This document shows positions 48,441 through 61,305 of a stretch of DNA of 64,000 bases, piece after piece. The stretch's first letter is position 1. Every line of letters starts with the position of its first letter. A model generated the notes under the pieces. That model was not told the DNA's origin, made no database searches, and saw only the letters and a program-made list of their open reading frames with translations. Source of the stretch: Bryopsis sp. KO-2023 (Eukaryota; Chlorophyta; Ulvophyceae; Bryopsidales; Bryopsidaceae). The translations under genes were made by a program, and so were the position numbers. Location: the NCBI GenBank assembly GCA_030272585.1, contig BSYQ01000001.1, positions 11,237,001 to 11,301,000 of the forward strand. The letters run 5' to 3'.

Positions 48441-51400
48441 CTACTCTTTGACCAGACTGGACTTTCTCTTTCTCTTTTTCTTTTTGCTCTCCTTTTTTGG
48501 ACCCTCCTCCTCCCGAGTTTTCCCCCCACCCACCCCGTCGCCTCCATCGCCACTCTCTACTTTCTTAACCTCATTGCTTACTGAACCACCGACACCATTT
48601 TCTTCCTGAACTTTGGAATCCCCCAGGCCTGAGTTCGAATTTTTCCCGGAACGCTTTCTCCTCTTTTTCCTCGGTGTGTCCTTTGAGTTTTTGAAGGGCA
48701 GAGTCTGTTGCGTTTCACCCATGTTTGACTGACTTTCCTCACCTTTTCCCTTTTCATCGTTGGTGGGATTTACCTGGGCCTTTCCGTCAAGACCAGCACC
48801 AGAATTTCTTTTCTTTTTGCCCCTCTTCTTAGGAATCGATGTCGAGTTCCCCTCTACTGTTTGCTGAATGGGTTTCGCTCCATTTTCCTCTGGGCTGGGA
48901 TTTTCTATGGGTGTGCTAGAAGGCCCACCTGAAAAAAAGTTGTGAAAAGAATAGACTGTAGAATAATGAGGTCAGTTACCCAGGTTCAGTGGAATTCACT
49001 CAAGAAAACAAAACAAGGATTGAAAAAAGAGAAGCTGAAGTCAGGTCTGACAGACTTCTCTTTCCTTGTCCACTCTTTCCCCAACAGCTTCCCCCAGCAA
49101 AAAATTTCTCATCTTTTCTATGCCGTACAACTTGGAGAAACAACTCACCATGCAACTGAATTACAATGCTTAGTTTCAGCATCTGACAAAAAAGTATTGG
49201 AAATAATTCTGAAACACATATGCATCTAGCTTGAAAACAGTTGTGTTTATTTCTTGCCAAAATATTGATTCTTTTCCACACCTTGTAGCTCCTTGTTCTC
49301 TTTTGATTTTCTTTTCCTCTTTTTCGGCCTCATATCCGGTTCCTTCTCTTCCACAATTTGTCTCCTCTGTCGATCTCCACCCTTAGAAATTTTCTTTACA
49401 ACCTAAAATTTTGCAAGAAAAATCGAACAAAGTAATATTAACTGTAGAAAAAAAACTAAAGTGAAATGAAAATACTGAATGTGTTTCTCCCGATACACTC
49501 ATGCTCTAATTGTATTTGTATTGCTTTTCCCTTCTACCTTCTCATGTAGTCCTTCTGTTTTCAAATTCATCAATGAACCGTCAATTGAAAATAATCCACC
49601 CCTGCAATTCACACTTGAAAAGAAAAGAAACAAAGCAGAATCAGCGGAGCAAACTTAAAGTCATTCATGACAGACTTGCATAATTGTTACAGAGAATCTT
49701 TGCAATCAAATTCCACAACCGCCCAACCACTCGTTTACATAGCGGACAAAGGCTTGCAGCCTCAATTAAACATATTTGAAAAAAAATTGAAGGACCAAAT
49801 GTATTGTTTCAGGCATAGAAAAAAGCATAATTTTTCAATCATATGCAATTTGCGCTAGTACTTTTCTCTCTCCTGTAGAGTCCATACATCAGAAATATAC
49901 ATTAAAATGGAAACAAAAAAAACCTCAAACAAATCAAAAAGTGCAAAGAGGGGGGGAGGGAACCTCACAATGATGCTTTCCCTCTTTTTGAACCGATCTT
50001 TTTTTCTCAAAATCATACCTTTCCAAGGTGAAAACAATAGACTTCCCTTCCCCAATAATATATGAAGGATCTTTAGCAGAAACCCATTGGCCGACCTGAT
50101 TTGCAAAATCAACTTCATAATTCTGTTCTTTTTCCCTTTTGACTCATTCACCATGAACAAAAGCACTTCCTTATGGCAACCAAAAAATCACAACCCAAAG
50201 CACTTCAACATCAATTCTTTCAGAGGTGAATATTAATATCAGTTGCTGAAGATATTCCAACATTTTCAGACATTGCGAAAAAACTAATTGTCTTTTTGTT
50301 CATGCAAACAAATAATATTAAGTTGTCTTTTCGTGAAATTCCATCTATTTATGTTGATGCAAAATTCTCTCACTTTGATATCAGCTTGTAGCTTATTTGT
50401 AACAGCACTTCTCCGTACAACCGCCGGAAACAAGTCCAGGACAGATAAACATATCATATCATTAGTGATCCTTTTTACGACTCCAACTGGAAAACACACA
50501 AGAAACGAATTGATCGAAGGAGAAACAGTCGACACAAAAAAGGCCCAAAGAGAACCACTCCTCGATTTTGATAAATGAAACTCTTGTATTTTGAATCAGT
50601 TAGCATGTGGTGAGATAGAAAAAATTAGGCTCCGTAACAACCCGTTAATCTGCATTTCAACAGCAAGGCCTCAAAAAAAATCATTGGAAAAAAACTGATG
50701 TGAGGATTCATAAGCAAATTTAAAAAGAAAAGTTTTAAGAGAGAAGCATTTCTTTCAAGCTCCCCCCCCTCCCCCCAGAAATTCTCTTTGAAGTAGTCAT
50801 ATCCTACTCTGAGGCATTGCAGGTCCAATACCAATGATATAATTTTTATTAGAATCTGACTTTAACAAAAAAAAACAGTTTACAAGTTATTCCCAACACT
50901 TTTCTGTTAAATTCTCACCCAATTTCATTCCCTTCTTGGGGGAAAATACAGAAAATTTTGCTGAAGCTGTAACTTGCAGAAAAGGGAAGTATGGATGAAT
51001 CATAGCCTCCTAATAAATAAAAAGATGAGCCAAAATATTATTATACTATCTCGACAACCTAAACATCAGAATCAACTGCAAAAGGGCAAGAAACGTGAGG
51101 TCAATTCTACTTACTATTGAACATTTGAATGTGTCTTGAATGGAAAAAGATTCCGAAAAATAATTCCTAATAGAATCACATAAAAATCTCCCCACCATTC
51201 ATATTTTCCTTTCCTTTTTTGTGGCTAAGTCAGAGCCGGCTTAAAAAAACAATTGAAGAAAAAACGAGGGGGGTTCCTGTGGGACCCACTTGATTTTGAT
51301 GAATTTTCAAATCAGAAAACGATAATGGCACACCATCAAGTTCCTCAGAATGCCTGGAAAACAAAAGCAATAAAAACAGTACTGTAGATATATACAAGGA

Positions 51401-51913
51401 AAATCAATAATAGTGTACATTGGCACTCTCTACAGTCTGCCAACAAATTCAATCATCAAGGTATTTGCAAACAAATGTGTACAGTTTCCACTCTCACAAA
51501 GACACTTCAAATATATTTCAAAAACAGTATGAATTTCTGTGGACAAACCTATTACTAAACATTATTAAAATTTGTTCAATTCCTCCGCTTGCAAATTCAA
51601 ACACCTCATCCTCAGTTTCTTTCTGCTATTGTTCTGTGCAAATAATGAAAGAAAAAAAAGAGACACCAGAGGAAATAGTAGCACCAGAACTGATGTATTT
51701 CCAGCTTCGGTTTTTCCCTTCTTTCTAGACAGACCAAAAAACAGTTATTTTCGTGGGGCACCTCAGCACCATCTGTTTAAACTGCTCGTCGACCGCACTC
51801 TCCACCGCCGTGCAATTGCCTGGCTCGATGGAAACGTCCATAACTTTTTCCACTACACGCAAAGAGCTCAAGTCCATCCCCAGAGGCAGAACTGGCATTC
51901 TTTCCTCCTCCAT
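48441..51913 (-). CDS. RPA43: RNA polymerase I subunit RPA43
   Basis: Eight exons fit without a break: 51913-51762, 51353-51290, 51009-50919, 50486-50374, 50095-50019, 49601-49538, 49402-49282 and 48928-48441, giving about 389 residues. Phases agree at all seven junctions. RPA43 is the Pol I stalk subunit related to Rpb7, which contacts the initiation factor Rrn3/TIF-IA in the nucleolus. The Rpb7-like N-terminal domain reads SEELDGVPLSFSDLKIHQNQ, then MIHPYFPFLQVTASAKFSVF, SPKKGMKLG. The OB-fold follows: GVVKRITNDMICLSVLDLFP and IIGEGKSIVFTLE, closing with LFSIDGSLMNLKTEGL (human: LSLIGSL). The C-terminal 200 residues are disordered and lysine-rich (PKKRGKKKRN, SKKKKRKRK), as in animal RPA43, and carry nuclear and nucleolar signals. 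The start ATG (MEEERMPVLPLG) is the first in frame. It shares its 5' region, 51,914-52,489, with the HSPA12-like gene. Confidence 0.93.
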
Positions 51914-52489
51914 GTTGCTGCGTTTTTCTTTTGCAGGCTTTTTTTCTCACTACAAAGATGAGGGAAGCGTTCTTGTAGCGGGCAAATTGCGTTTGCCCCG
52001 CGCTTCCAAGTGCGCAATCCACCTTTTCATCAGGCATTTTGGATCGGTAGGTGTGGTCGATGGGACGTCTATTTCGAATCGGCACGAAAACAGAGCACAC
52101 CTCATGCAAATTCCAAATGTTTTTTCTATGACTTTTGTTCCCCAAAGTGGCGGCTCCCAGGGTTCACTCCAGTCCAAAATCAAGGCCCTGAATTCATCAG
52201 AAAAAAAAATCTGAAGTCCAATCCCACAACAAAACCCAGTATCCAGGGAAAGAGTCCCAAGGCAGGATTGTGGTTGAGAGTTCCAGATGATTTTAATGAC
52301 TTTCTCAGTATCAAGTAGTTCCACATCATACCTCGTACCTCTGGAATTTTTTTTCTGGAATGAGGTGGGTCGGACGAGGAAGTGGGTAGTACCCTGCAAT
52401 GTAAGAGCCCCACAGAAAACCAATGGCGCAACGTGTTTTCCAGTTTAGCTTGCGTTTTTCCCCCTCCGAACCGCAGACATAACGCGGCA

Positions 52490-54265
52490 ATGCTCTCTTG
52501 CGCAGAAGAGCAGGCGAAAGAAGGGGACTTGATCGTGGCTATCGACTTCGGAACTTCGCGGAGCGCTGTTGCATACACCATCTTTGAGGGCGAGGACGAG
52601 TTGGTAAATGTGTTAAAGGTGTCAGGAGCTTCGTCTTATGTGCAAGGTGACTTCAAGACGCCAACTAGCGCTTTGATAGAGGATGGCGAAGTTCGTGCTT
52701 TCGGTTTTGACGCGGAACGGAGATTCGTTGAAGAGGAAAGGGAGTCAAGTGCGGGATGGATGCTCTTCAAATGGTTCAAAATGAACCTTCACAATCCTGG
52801 CGAGAGGGACCCTCTCGTCGAGTGTTTCGGTGGCGGCGAGAATATGCGGCTGTCTGGAATCTTGGAGAAATGCCTCAAGTACGTGAAAGACGACGTCTTG
52901 GCCCAGCTGAAACTGAGCGGCGTGATTCACACTGAGGACGCCCACAAGTTGTTCTGGGTTTTAACTGTACCCGCGATTTGGAGCGACCACGCCAGATACG
53001 TGATGAGGATGGCAGCGTTCAAAGCAGGACTCATCCCGTCGGAACAGTCTTGTCACTTGTTTCTCGCCCTGGAGCCAGAGTGCGCAGCGATAGCTTCTCA
53101 ATCAGATCCGATTCAGAAACGCCTGTGGGCTCTGGGCTCAAAGTTCTTGATCGCGGATTGCGGGGGAGGGACTCTGGACATCACCTCACACGAAGTGGTC
53201 CAGACGTCACCTCTGAAGTTGAGAGAACTGGCGCAACCTGTTGGGGGCCCTTTCGGAGCGACGCAAGTCGACGAGAAGTTTCTCGAGTTCTTCGAAGACT
53301 TGGTTGGCATGGAAAATTTCGAGCGGCTGCGACGCGAGGGAGCCTCCGAGTACCTGGACCTTCGTAAAGAGTGGGAAGAGAGGAAGGTGATGTTCAGATT
53401 CGACAGAAGCAACAGTAGATGGACCAGGGTGCCCGTCTTGAACGCGGTGGCTGCGATGGGGATTGAAGCGGAATTTGGTTCGATGGTCGACGCCTGGAAC
53501 GAGCGCAATCCTAACAGAGTCGTCGAAAAACTGTCCCGCAGAATCAAGCTGTCCCTCTCTTTCGACTTGATGGCTTCGTTTTTCGAAGATGTTGTCTCCA
53601 GCATCGTGGATCAAATCGGCGATGCTGTCCACGCGTCCCCAGAGATTGACTGCGTTGTGATGGCGGGGGGCTTCTCGAGGTGTGCACTCCTCCAGGCAAA
53701 GGTCCGCGAGCGTTTCGCCCCCACGTCGGTCGACGTCATCGTTGCGAATAACCCGGATCTTTTGATCGTCAAGGGGGCTGCCATGTTTGGGGCAAGACCC
53801 AGCGACCTGATCGAAACTCGAAAGTCGCGATTTACTTTTGGCATTTCGGCGATAAGAGAGTACAACAGCAGCGATGTCGAACTCAGAAGATTCGAGGACA
53901 AATCTTTTTTGTGCAACTCTGGAAAAAGATGGCTGGATATGTTCTCTGTTCATGTGAGGGCTGGGGATAACATTGATGAAACGGACGGTAACAGGAGGCA
54001 GTGCTATGGACCGCTCTATCGTCACCAGACAAGTTGCACTGTTCCTATTTTGATTACCAGGGAGAGGTATGTTTCTCACCCCCAAGAAGAGGGGGTTAGA
54101 GAGCTGGCGTCCATTTCTATCCCATTCAACAAGGCTTTGCCTTTCGAAGACCGGACTATCTGGGTTGAATTCTTGTTCGGAGGGACGGAAGTGCGGTGTC
54201 TCATATTCGATGCAAAAGGTGAAAACCAAATCGGGTCGGCACCGATACGTTTCAATTTCTTCTAA
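52490..54265 (+). CDS. HSPA12-type Hsp70-like ATPase
   Basis: One intronless frame of 591 residues. The actin/Hsp70 fold is shown by the phosphate-1 motif IVAIDFGTSRSAVAYTI, phosphate-2 FLIADCGGGTLDITSHE, and the adenosine motif DCVVMAGGFSRCALLQAK. TVPAIWSDHARYVMRMAAFK between them matches the HSPA12/Hsp70 helix. The usual substrate-binding domain of classic Hsp70 is missing; instead a divergent C-terminal part of about 140 residues follows. This is the HSPA12 pattern, known mainly from animals and fungi. The ATG before LSCAEEQAKEGD is chosen: it is the first ATG in frame and lies about 20 residues before the fold, while the open frame upstream has none. Its role in algae is not known. An ATP-dependent signalling or chaperone role is inferred only. 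Confidence 0.9.
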   Translation: MLSCAEEQAKEGDLIVAIDFGTSRSAVAYTIFEGEDELVNVLKVSGASSYVQGDFKTPTSALIEDGEVRAFGFDAERRFVEEERESSAGWMLFKWFKMNLHNPGERDPLVECFGGGENMRLSGILEKCLKYVKDDVLAQLKLSGVIHTEDAHKLFWVLTVPAIWSDHARYVMRMAAFKAGLIPSEQSCHLFLALEPECAAIASQSDPIQKRLWALGSKFLIADCGGGTLDITSHEVVQTSPLKLRELAQPVGGPFGATQVDEKFLEFFEDLVGMENFERLRREGASEYLDLRKEWEERKVMFRFDRSNSRWTRVPVLNAVAAMGIEAEFGSMVDAWNERNPNRVVEKLSRRIKLSLSFDLMASFFEDVVSSIVDQIGDAVHASPEIDCVVMAGGFSRCALLQAKVRERFAPTSVDVIVANNPDLLIVKGAAMFGARPSDLIETRKSRFTFGISAIREYNSSDVELRRFEDKSFLCNSGKRWLDMFSVHVRAGDNIDETDGNRRQCYGPLYRHQTSCTVPILITRERYVSHPQEEGVRELASISIPFNKALPFEDRTIWVEFLFGGTEVRCLIFDAKGENQIGSAPIRFNFF

Positions 54266-57125
54266 CAAAAGGAAAGTCAAAATCAATATATTTATAGGTC
54301 GACTGGCATTATATGGAGAGATCCTGGAAAGCTCTTTTTCCAGTTGTTTTTTTTTGCTTCGTTTCTACACATCGACTGATGTTCGTCTCAGCTGTAGTTT
54401 AAAATATTCAGGTTGGTTGCAGGCATGCTTTTTTTGGACCTTTATTGTTTCTCAGGTTTTTGTGTACCCTTTCTACAGAATACAGTTGTAAAATATTTCT
54501 TGTACAGAAATGTTGAACTGTCAATCTAACTGTCAATATATATAAATTGATTTTCAATGTCTGACAATCAACAGGACTCCCACAATTTTGCATATCTGCA
54601 TTCATTTCAATAGCTGCAGTATTCACTTGTAATTTCATACATATCTGTACATGGTGTACAGGCCCTCCATAAACTTCAGACTTTTTCTAGTCAAGCGATA
54701 AAACGAGTAATTGATTTGTATGTGATGGTAGAAGGGCACATGTACATATTGTCTTCAATCTTTTGTGAAAAAACCCTGATCTGCTCAATAGAGAGGTCCT
54801 TGACGAAGTTTGTTGTCAGTTCTTGTCACATTTATTTTGAATATTAAAAAGAAAAATATATATTCTGATCAATCCACTTGTATGACTTGCAAGTGATAAA
54901 ACGGAAGAATGGGAAAAAATATTTTAATGGTGGAATACCATTTCGGGTAGCAACTGACTTTGGTTTGAAATGTTGGAAGGAGTGGATTTGCTTGCGGCAG
55001 TTTTTGAATTGTGTAAGATAGCTGGTTAATTGGAAAGCTGGAATTCGAACATTGGTATGCAAGAGAGCACTGACACATCTCCATATGTATTCCAATCACT
55101 CAACAAGTCACCATCCGAAGGAACAACAAAGGATTGCGACAAAAAGAGGTAGTGTTTTGAATGTGATGAGGCCTTGGCTTTTCTCTTCCCTGAGACGTTT
55201 TGTTTTAAGAATGGCTTGAAGGATGTTTCCCAAGGTTGGAAGTCTGCCCTTCAATCATTCGTGCACGCAGTCAATACTCAGTAGGCTAAGCTAACCAGTA
55301 GTTGGTTGGATATGAAAGCTAACCAAAAATAGAAACATTCAAAACAATGGCAAATTGTCGACAAACAAAGCAAGAAACAAAATAGCACTTTGTTTCCATT
55401 CTCTGCGATTCCTCTCCATTCCGGAGCTTCGCAAAACTGGCAAATCAAATTTCAAGCAAAGTCATTTGTTTTTTGAAAATTGTCCTCCCCAAAACAATCA
55501 GTCACACTTTCTCTGTCCCATAATTTTTCAAACTTCTCCCCCCCCTCTCCCACATCCATTGTATCTTAAACAAGAAACAATCTCCCTCTCACTCTTTTTC
55601 ACACACAAAACAAAACAAAATACACAAGTGGGAAGAGACTGATGGAATATGGGAACTCAAAGCAAAACTTTCTTTTTTACCACATGTTCTCATTTTGAAA
55701 CCACCAACACCTCGTTCAAAAAAATGGATAACACAACCTGTCATTCATATTGAATTGAAGTAGGCTTCCCTCCATTAAAAAACAAAGCATGCCATTGCTC
55801 AGATTCCTCCTTTCATTCCCTTCCCGATTTTTTTTCTCTTTTTTTTTTTTTGAACTTACACAATAGTGCCCCAGATTTTTTTTTTCCCCTTCATACAAAT
55901 ATTGCCAGAAAACCCCTCCACGGAACCGTCACAAGATGGAGAAGCCTCGCTGCTAAGTGCAACCCCTGAGTTTTCCCTCCCCCCTTACCAGGTTTTTTTT
56001 TTCCTGTTTGGTTTTGCTTTCGTTGTTTTCTTGCCCTCTCTATTTTTTTTCTTTGTCAAACGCTCTTCAAAACACTCCAAAAATAGTAAAAAAAAACGGG
56101 ATTAACAAACTTCGTTCACCAGATCTATATGGGCCCATAGATTAGGTGGCCTGCCTGATAGAGCGAAGCAACTATCAGTCTCCCTTTTTCAAATCTCCCA
56201 CAAGGAAAAAAAGAAAAAATCTAGACAAGTGCTAATGCACAATTATGACCGGCCAACCTCCTCATGAAGACCTATTTCCTTGTTCTCTTTTTTAGCCTTT
56301 TTTTAAAATCTAGTACACCAGGGATTGCATCGACCCTCGCTACGGTAAAAGTACAGAACTAAAAAAAAAATGAAGAATGCCCCCCACCGACAAATCCCCA
56401 CCCCCCATACATATTTTACGTTGAAAAAATACACATCGAATGTGTCCAACCCAAATGGCAAGAGATGAAATCTCACCCATTTTTCAGCATTCCACTTTTT
56501 TTTTCTTTCAAAAATACAACCTAAGTACTGCTACTTTCTTTTTCTCTCTCTCTCTCTCTCTTTCTCTCACACACACACTCACACTCGATGTTTTTTTTTC
56601 TGTTTCTGCCTCAATCTACACAGGAGTGGTACTTTCTGTTTCTCTTCCGATATTGGAGATTTCTTTCCTTTTCTTTTTTCTTTTAATTTTCCCAGTAGAC
56701 GTAATAGAAACACCATCTAGAAAATCCCTTTCAAGACACAATATTCTTTTTAATAATACTTGTTTTTTTCCAGGCAAACTCTTGCGAACGAAGTAATTTG
56801 CCTAAGTTTGAACGCTTTTTCCTGGGGTGTCGGGGTCGCTTGATATTTGTTCTTTTCTTCTCTTCTTGGACTCCCTCTTTCTCTTTCTCCTTTTTTTTTC
56901 TCTCTCTCTTTCTTATCACCAGCCATTGAACCCTTTCCTATGCCAATGAGTCGATATACAAGCACTTTTCTTCTTCCCCCGTTGTTTCGTTTCAGTAAGC
57001 CCCATTATAAATTTCAGCCATCACACCCCCTTCTAAAAAAAAGCCACCCAAACTACCACACACTTGGAACATCAAATCCATCAAATCTTGCCCCCCATTG
57101 CCAGTTTCTCTCTTTCTTCTTCCAA
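54266..57125. other. Convergent 3' flanks, no gene seen; pyrimidine-rich right half
   Basis: No exon is supported. From about 55,450 to 57,100 the + strand is T/C-rich, with a CT repeat followed by a CA repeat near 56,542-56,585. This lies downstream of the minus-strand gene at 57,126. Open frames here are Phe/Ser/Leu or Lys/Glu low-complexity artefacts. Confidence 0.5.
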
Positions 57126-58124
57126 TCATATGCATTTTCGGATGGCTTTCATTCTCTTATCCCTGACAACGCTATCGTCCGAATAGCCATCGACACTGGA
57201 GGAATCATAGAAGGACCCAGCACTCCCTTCGTAATCCTCCAGAGAAAATGAACTTTCATCACCAGAACCGCAAGACTCCCCCCAGAAACCTCCAGAGGGG
57301 TAGGGTCTAGCCAATGACATCCTCTTTTTCGTCAAAGTGAACTCATCGTAGGAAACGCAATCCAGCGAGCTTTCCTCATCAGAATCCTTGTCCAGATGAA
57401 ACTGGTATCCAGGGTAAGACATGCAGCCCATGTATTTTGAAGTGGAAGGCCTTTCCTGGGCATTCGACCATGATGAGCCCCCTGATGATTCCGGCAATGG
57501 AGCGAAGGTGACAGCCTTTTTCGCTTTACTGTTGGTTTTCCTAGCATTAGGAATGGGTTCCCCTTTCGCAAGACGTGAGTGAGCCTTCATCGCACTGATT
57601 TCATTCCCAAATAAGAAAACAAAAATATCAGGCGATTTCCTCCATGCTTGTCATAAAGCCAACACTTCATGTCTATTGTGTGTTTAAGGTAAATTCTATT
57701 TAAAATGCAAGTATTTTCTGCAGGGTTGGAAATCAATTGATTAAAAAAAAAGTTTGAATTCTATGATGTTCTGTTTCATCCGCCATCATCAGTTGTTTAC
57801 TCAACCACAGATGATCTACACTTCCACAGAAACCGATTGTCCGAATCTGATTCTCTAAATCCGATTCATAAAGTGCGGAAAAAGCACTTTTTAAACTTTT
57901 GCGGAGGGCATGGCGCACCTGCGATAGCGCACAAGGTCGTCGAAAGAGGCTCTTCCTTGGAAAGACGCATTATCGTGGAAGCTCTCAGACGGAATAGGCG
58001 TCTTCTTCAGGAAATGGGGACGATTGCTACTGGTCAGGCCCGAGGGCGACGAGGCTTCCATCATCAGTTCTTTGGTGTGGGCGTTCAGCACCTGACGGCT
58101 CATCTTTCTCTCTGTGCCTGACAA
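57126..58124 (-). CDS. Acidic serine-rich protein (unrecognised)
   Basis: Two exons: 58124-57919 and 57594-57126. The junction CGCAG|gtgcgc to aatcag|TGCGATG keeps phase and makes DDLVRYRSAMKAHSRLAKG. The product is about 224 residues. The first half is basic and Ser-rich (SSPSGLTSSNRPHFLKKTP, then SFDDLVRYR). The second half has KKAVTFAPLPESSGG, an acidic stretch (DKDSDEESSLDCVSYDEF), Gly/Ser runs (GESCGSGDESSFSLEDYEG) and a basic end (RDKRMKAIRKC). No fold is visible; it is probably disordered and phosphorylated. The phase match supports the structure, but no family is recognised. It lies head to head with the SKIP5-like gene. Confidence 0.6.
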
Positions 58125-58904
58125 TCAAACAGTCGAGAAGCTCGGAAGCCGAAAGAGAAAGAAGTTGCCTTTCGTCATGACAAAGGCAACTTTGATATGC
58201 GAGAGCAGTGTTTAACACATAGTGCCCTCACGAACACTCAGCGACGCCTCTGTTTTAAGCTACAGCTCCCCAGAAAGTCGCGACAGGCATTCGTTGTAGA
58301 GTTGGCGCATTTGTTGTTTTGGATAAATTTGCGCGCGCGAAGATTTCTCACCCGACAGCGGTCAGCAGCAATCCCCGCGAAGCTAGGTATGCAGATAAGA
58401 GGAGGAGGCTAGCTTTCCTTCCGTGGTGGAAGACAAGACGCGAAAAAAGCGTTATCCCCTCACCGCTGTGTCGTCAAAAGGGGTTGTACAGGAAATATTG
58501 TCAATATTTAGTCAGTTTTAGGGGATATGCTCCTCCATTTTCTCGATGATCGACCGCCTTTCGTTCTTTCGCCCTTGGCAATGCATCTGGTATCTGACGT
58601 CTTTCGCACGTTTCCCAGGATGTTTTCGTCGAAAAGGAGGAAAAGCAAGAAGGAGATGTCCACGATACATCTCCTGCTGGGCTCGCTCGTTCTTTCGTTT
58701 TCGAGAAAATCGAGCTCCCTTTTTTAATCGTTTGCTTGAATGATTTCAAGGACATTAGTAATGGTTGGGGAGCCCAAGGCGACAGCACACGGTGATCTTG
58801 CAGGAGCATCAAACATTTCCGTCGAATCCGTCTTGGACAGTCTGTAGTGGGCGAGCGCCTGGGCCTCCCCGCTGAGAGTCGCAGGAAGAAATCGATCGCT
58901 TGCG

Positions 58905-60856
58905 ATGCTGGGGATTCTGCGTCTCGATGACGGTTGCTTAATGCACGTCCTGGAGCGCCTGGCTCCGTTGCCCGACAGATTCAACCTCGCTCAAACTTGC
59001 AAGGTGGAGTGGTCTTTTTATCTCTCTCTCGTCCTCACGTTCGATTGGGTTACACACCATTTGCCAACTTGCCAGAGATCAGAAATTCTAGCTCCCATTT
59101 GTGTGAACTTTTGAAAAGATCTGCATCTGCTGTATAGTCAATGTAAAGAGTATTTTGTAAAGAAACTCAGCAGAGTGCCTCGCATATTTCCCCAGGAACT
59201 CGTGGTAATTTGGGATGGTGCCCTATGGAACACTGAACAGATCTACTTCTCTTTGTTGAAGCCATGATTTAGCTAATGGCCAACATTGCTTTCAGTAAAA
59301 AAGTTTGAGACTGTTAATGTAAAGACTGGATTAAGGAACGTATGTATTGACGTTTTTGGGGCTTGTTTTTGGGGGGGGGTGCAGCGAATGAGAAATCTAG
59401 CCAATGACCCCAAGCTTTGGCTAAGAGTGAAAAGTGAAGTGGGGCTCACTCCTTCGCGCTGTGCAAACACGTCAAAAGTTTTTGACTCGCTAACAGAAGC
59501 GGTGCTAGCAAGCAGGTGTGTGTCCACAGTCTGTGTTTTCAAAAAGTCGCTTAATTTTGCGTGGATTCACAGTTGTATGTCCCTGTTTGTCAAGCTTAGT
59601 GGATCTCATTGGAGTGGCAACTTCCTCCAACCCCACGAGATAACACTCCGGAAATATTTGATCATCGGCTGTGCTTCATGGAAAAGAAGGGAAGGGGGGG
59701 GAGGGGTGTTTGGATGCTCTAAAGTGAAACCCAATACCTTGATGGAAGTAAGAGAAATCAGTTTATTGTTTTGTAGTGTAGACCTGGTGACACGATTGCT
59801 GTGGAGGGCTCGCAAAGTGTAAAAAATCTTGTCATTCAATGGCCATTGATGATCCTAGGTTCCAACGATGGAATTGAGGGAAACCATTTGGGCTGTCAAG
59901 AGGTCGCTGATGCTGCCCTCGATGTCAGGTGCAGTCCAAGCTTCGCAGCTCTTATGGTTGGTTCTCATATGTAGGATAGTGTTAATGCTTGTTTTTTTGG
60001 GGGAGAGGAAGGTGGTTTTTCCAATGGTCAGGGTTCAGACCAGTTGAATCCTTCAGTACCTGCAGTGCAATCTTGTTTATTTTGCTTTCTCATATTTATA
60101 TTTTTTGGGGGAATTGGGGCTTCAGGAGAGCAAGAGTTCAAGTTCCTTTAGTTTTCTTTTTTTTGTTGGATGGATTGTGTGCAGGGCAAGCATGCGAATC
60201 GTTAATGTGTCGATTACGGCCCATTTAAGTGCCTGTATTTTGCATCGATCGGGACATCTGCGAGTGGAGAATTGTCATTTAACTTGCGAGCCCAGAGGCT
60301 TGGGCCATCTTTGCTCTCCATTAGTCACGCTGGCATCCGAGGTTTCCAACAGTAAAATGGTAAAAATAGGTTTTTTGTATCCATTGTTTTCAGTCGTATT
60401 ACTAATTGTGTTTTCAAATTGATTTGCTAGTTTTGCAATTTTTGAGGGGAGAATGGAGTATGTCATAAATAACAGTTCTAGCGCATTTTCCATGGTTATT
60501 TTTTTCAACATTCCAGCAGAGAAGGCACTTTGTTCTGATTTGATTTGAGAGTGAATTCTTCTGATTTGATTCCATAGGGAACAAATGGATGTGGGGGCAT
60601 CATGACTGTCATGGATACACACATCGAGGGGGGCTCCCGAGCCGTCCGGTGCTATGGAACGGGGGCCTTATCTGGGGTTCGAGTGATTTACAGGACAAAC
60701 TCGTCCCAATTTTGGTTTGATGTCGATTCAAAAATCCCTGGAAAGCCTTTGCCAGCCCTGTCATGCTCCCCAAGGTCCACCATTTTTAAGAGGGACCTGT
60801 TGATGGTGTGCGACACAGAAAATGGCACCGCGAAACGGAAGAAAGATCAATTTTAA
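58905..60856 (+). CDS. SKIP5-like F-box protein with beta-helix
   Basis: Homologue of plant F-box protein SKIP5, an SCF ligase adaptor. Exons: 58905-59003, 59385-59515, about 59600-59747, about 59859-59929, 60185-60359 and 60578-60856 (TAA). Matches: F-box LDDGCLMHVLERLAPLPDRF and NLANDPKLWLRV; then HEITLRKYLIIG; the right-handed beta-helix turns VNVSITAHLSACILHRSG and HLRVENCHLTCEPRGLGHLC; TVMDTHIEGGSRAVRCYG; and the end QFWFDVDSKIPG. Exon 1 to exon 2 joins in phase (QTCK then RMRNLA). The borders of the third and fourth exons are uncertain: the phases there did not agree fully. A basic tail (TAKRKKDQF) follows the beta-helix. The F-box residues needed for Skp1 contact (Leu, Leu, Asp) are present. 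Substrate unknown. Confidence 0.85.
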
Positions 60857-61305
60857 TTAGAATTATGGAGGGGGGGGGAGTGACCGTTTTTTTTTCCAGT
60901 AGGTAGACATATATTGCAGGAGTGGTTGTAATGATGGGTGTAAGAATTCTTTGCCAATCGTGATGGTGTTTTCTGTCTGTGGTGTGGAGAAAAATATACT
61001 TGAAAGTATACCTGCTCAATCCATTTGTTTTGCCATCCCCACTCCTGTGAATGCGATCCATGAACCGATCCCACAAAGAGTTGTGCAAAGAAGATGTGCA
61101 TTTCTTTAACAGGTGCAAATCTTGCTGGGCGAACTCGCCGAATCGACCAGAGAGCTATTTCTGGAAAGGACAGGACGATACGTAATCTGAAAAACGTCGG
61201 CCCTGTTCACGTTAACCCAGTTACTGTTCCGCCAACTGGGCGCAAAAAACTGTCGCCCACGCAGGTTCCTTTCGTTCGGTCGTCTATCTATCAACGCGAC
61301 CACCG

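Noticed and set aside
53207-54286. Long minus-strand frame of 359 codons
   Set aside because: It is the antisense shadow of the HSPA12-like gene, which has clear ATPase motifs.
56440-56796. 118-codon frame with Ser/Leu/Phe repeats
   Set aside because: Produced by CT and CA repeats; no gene evidence.
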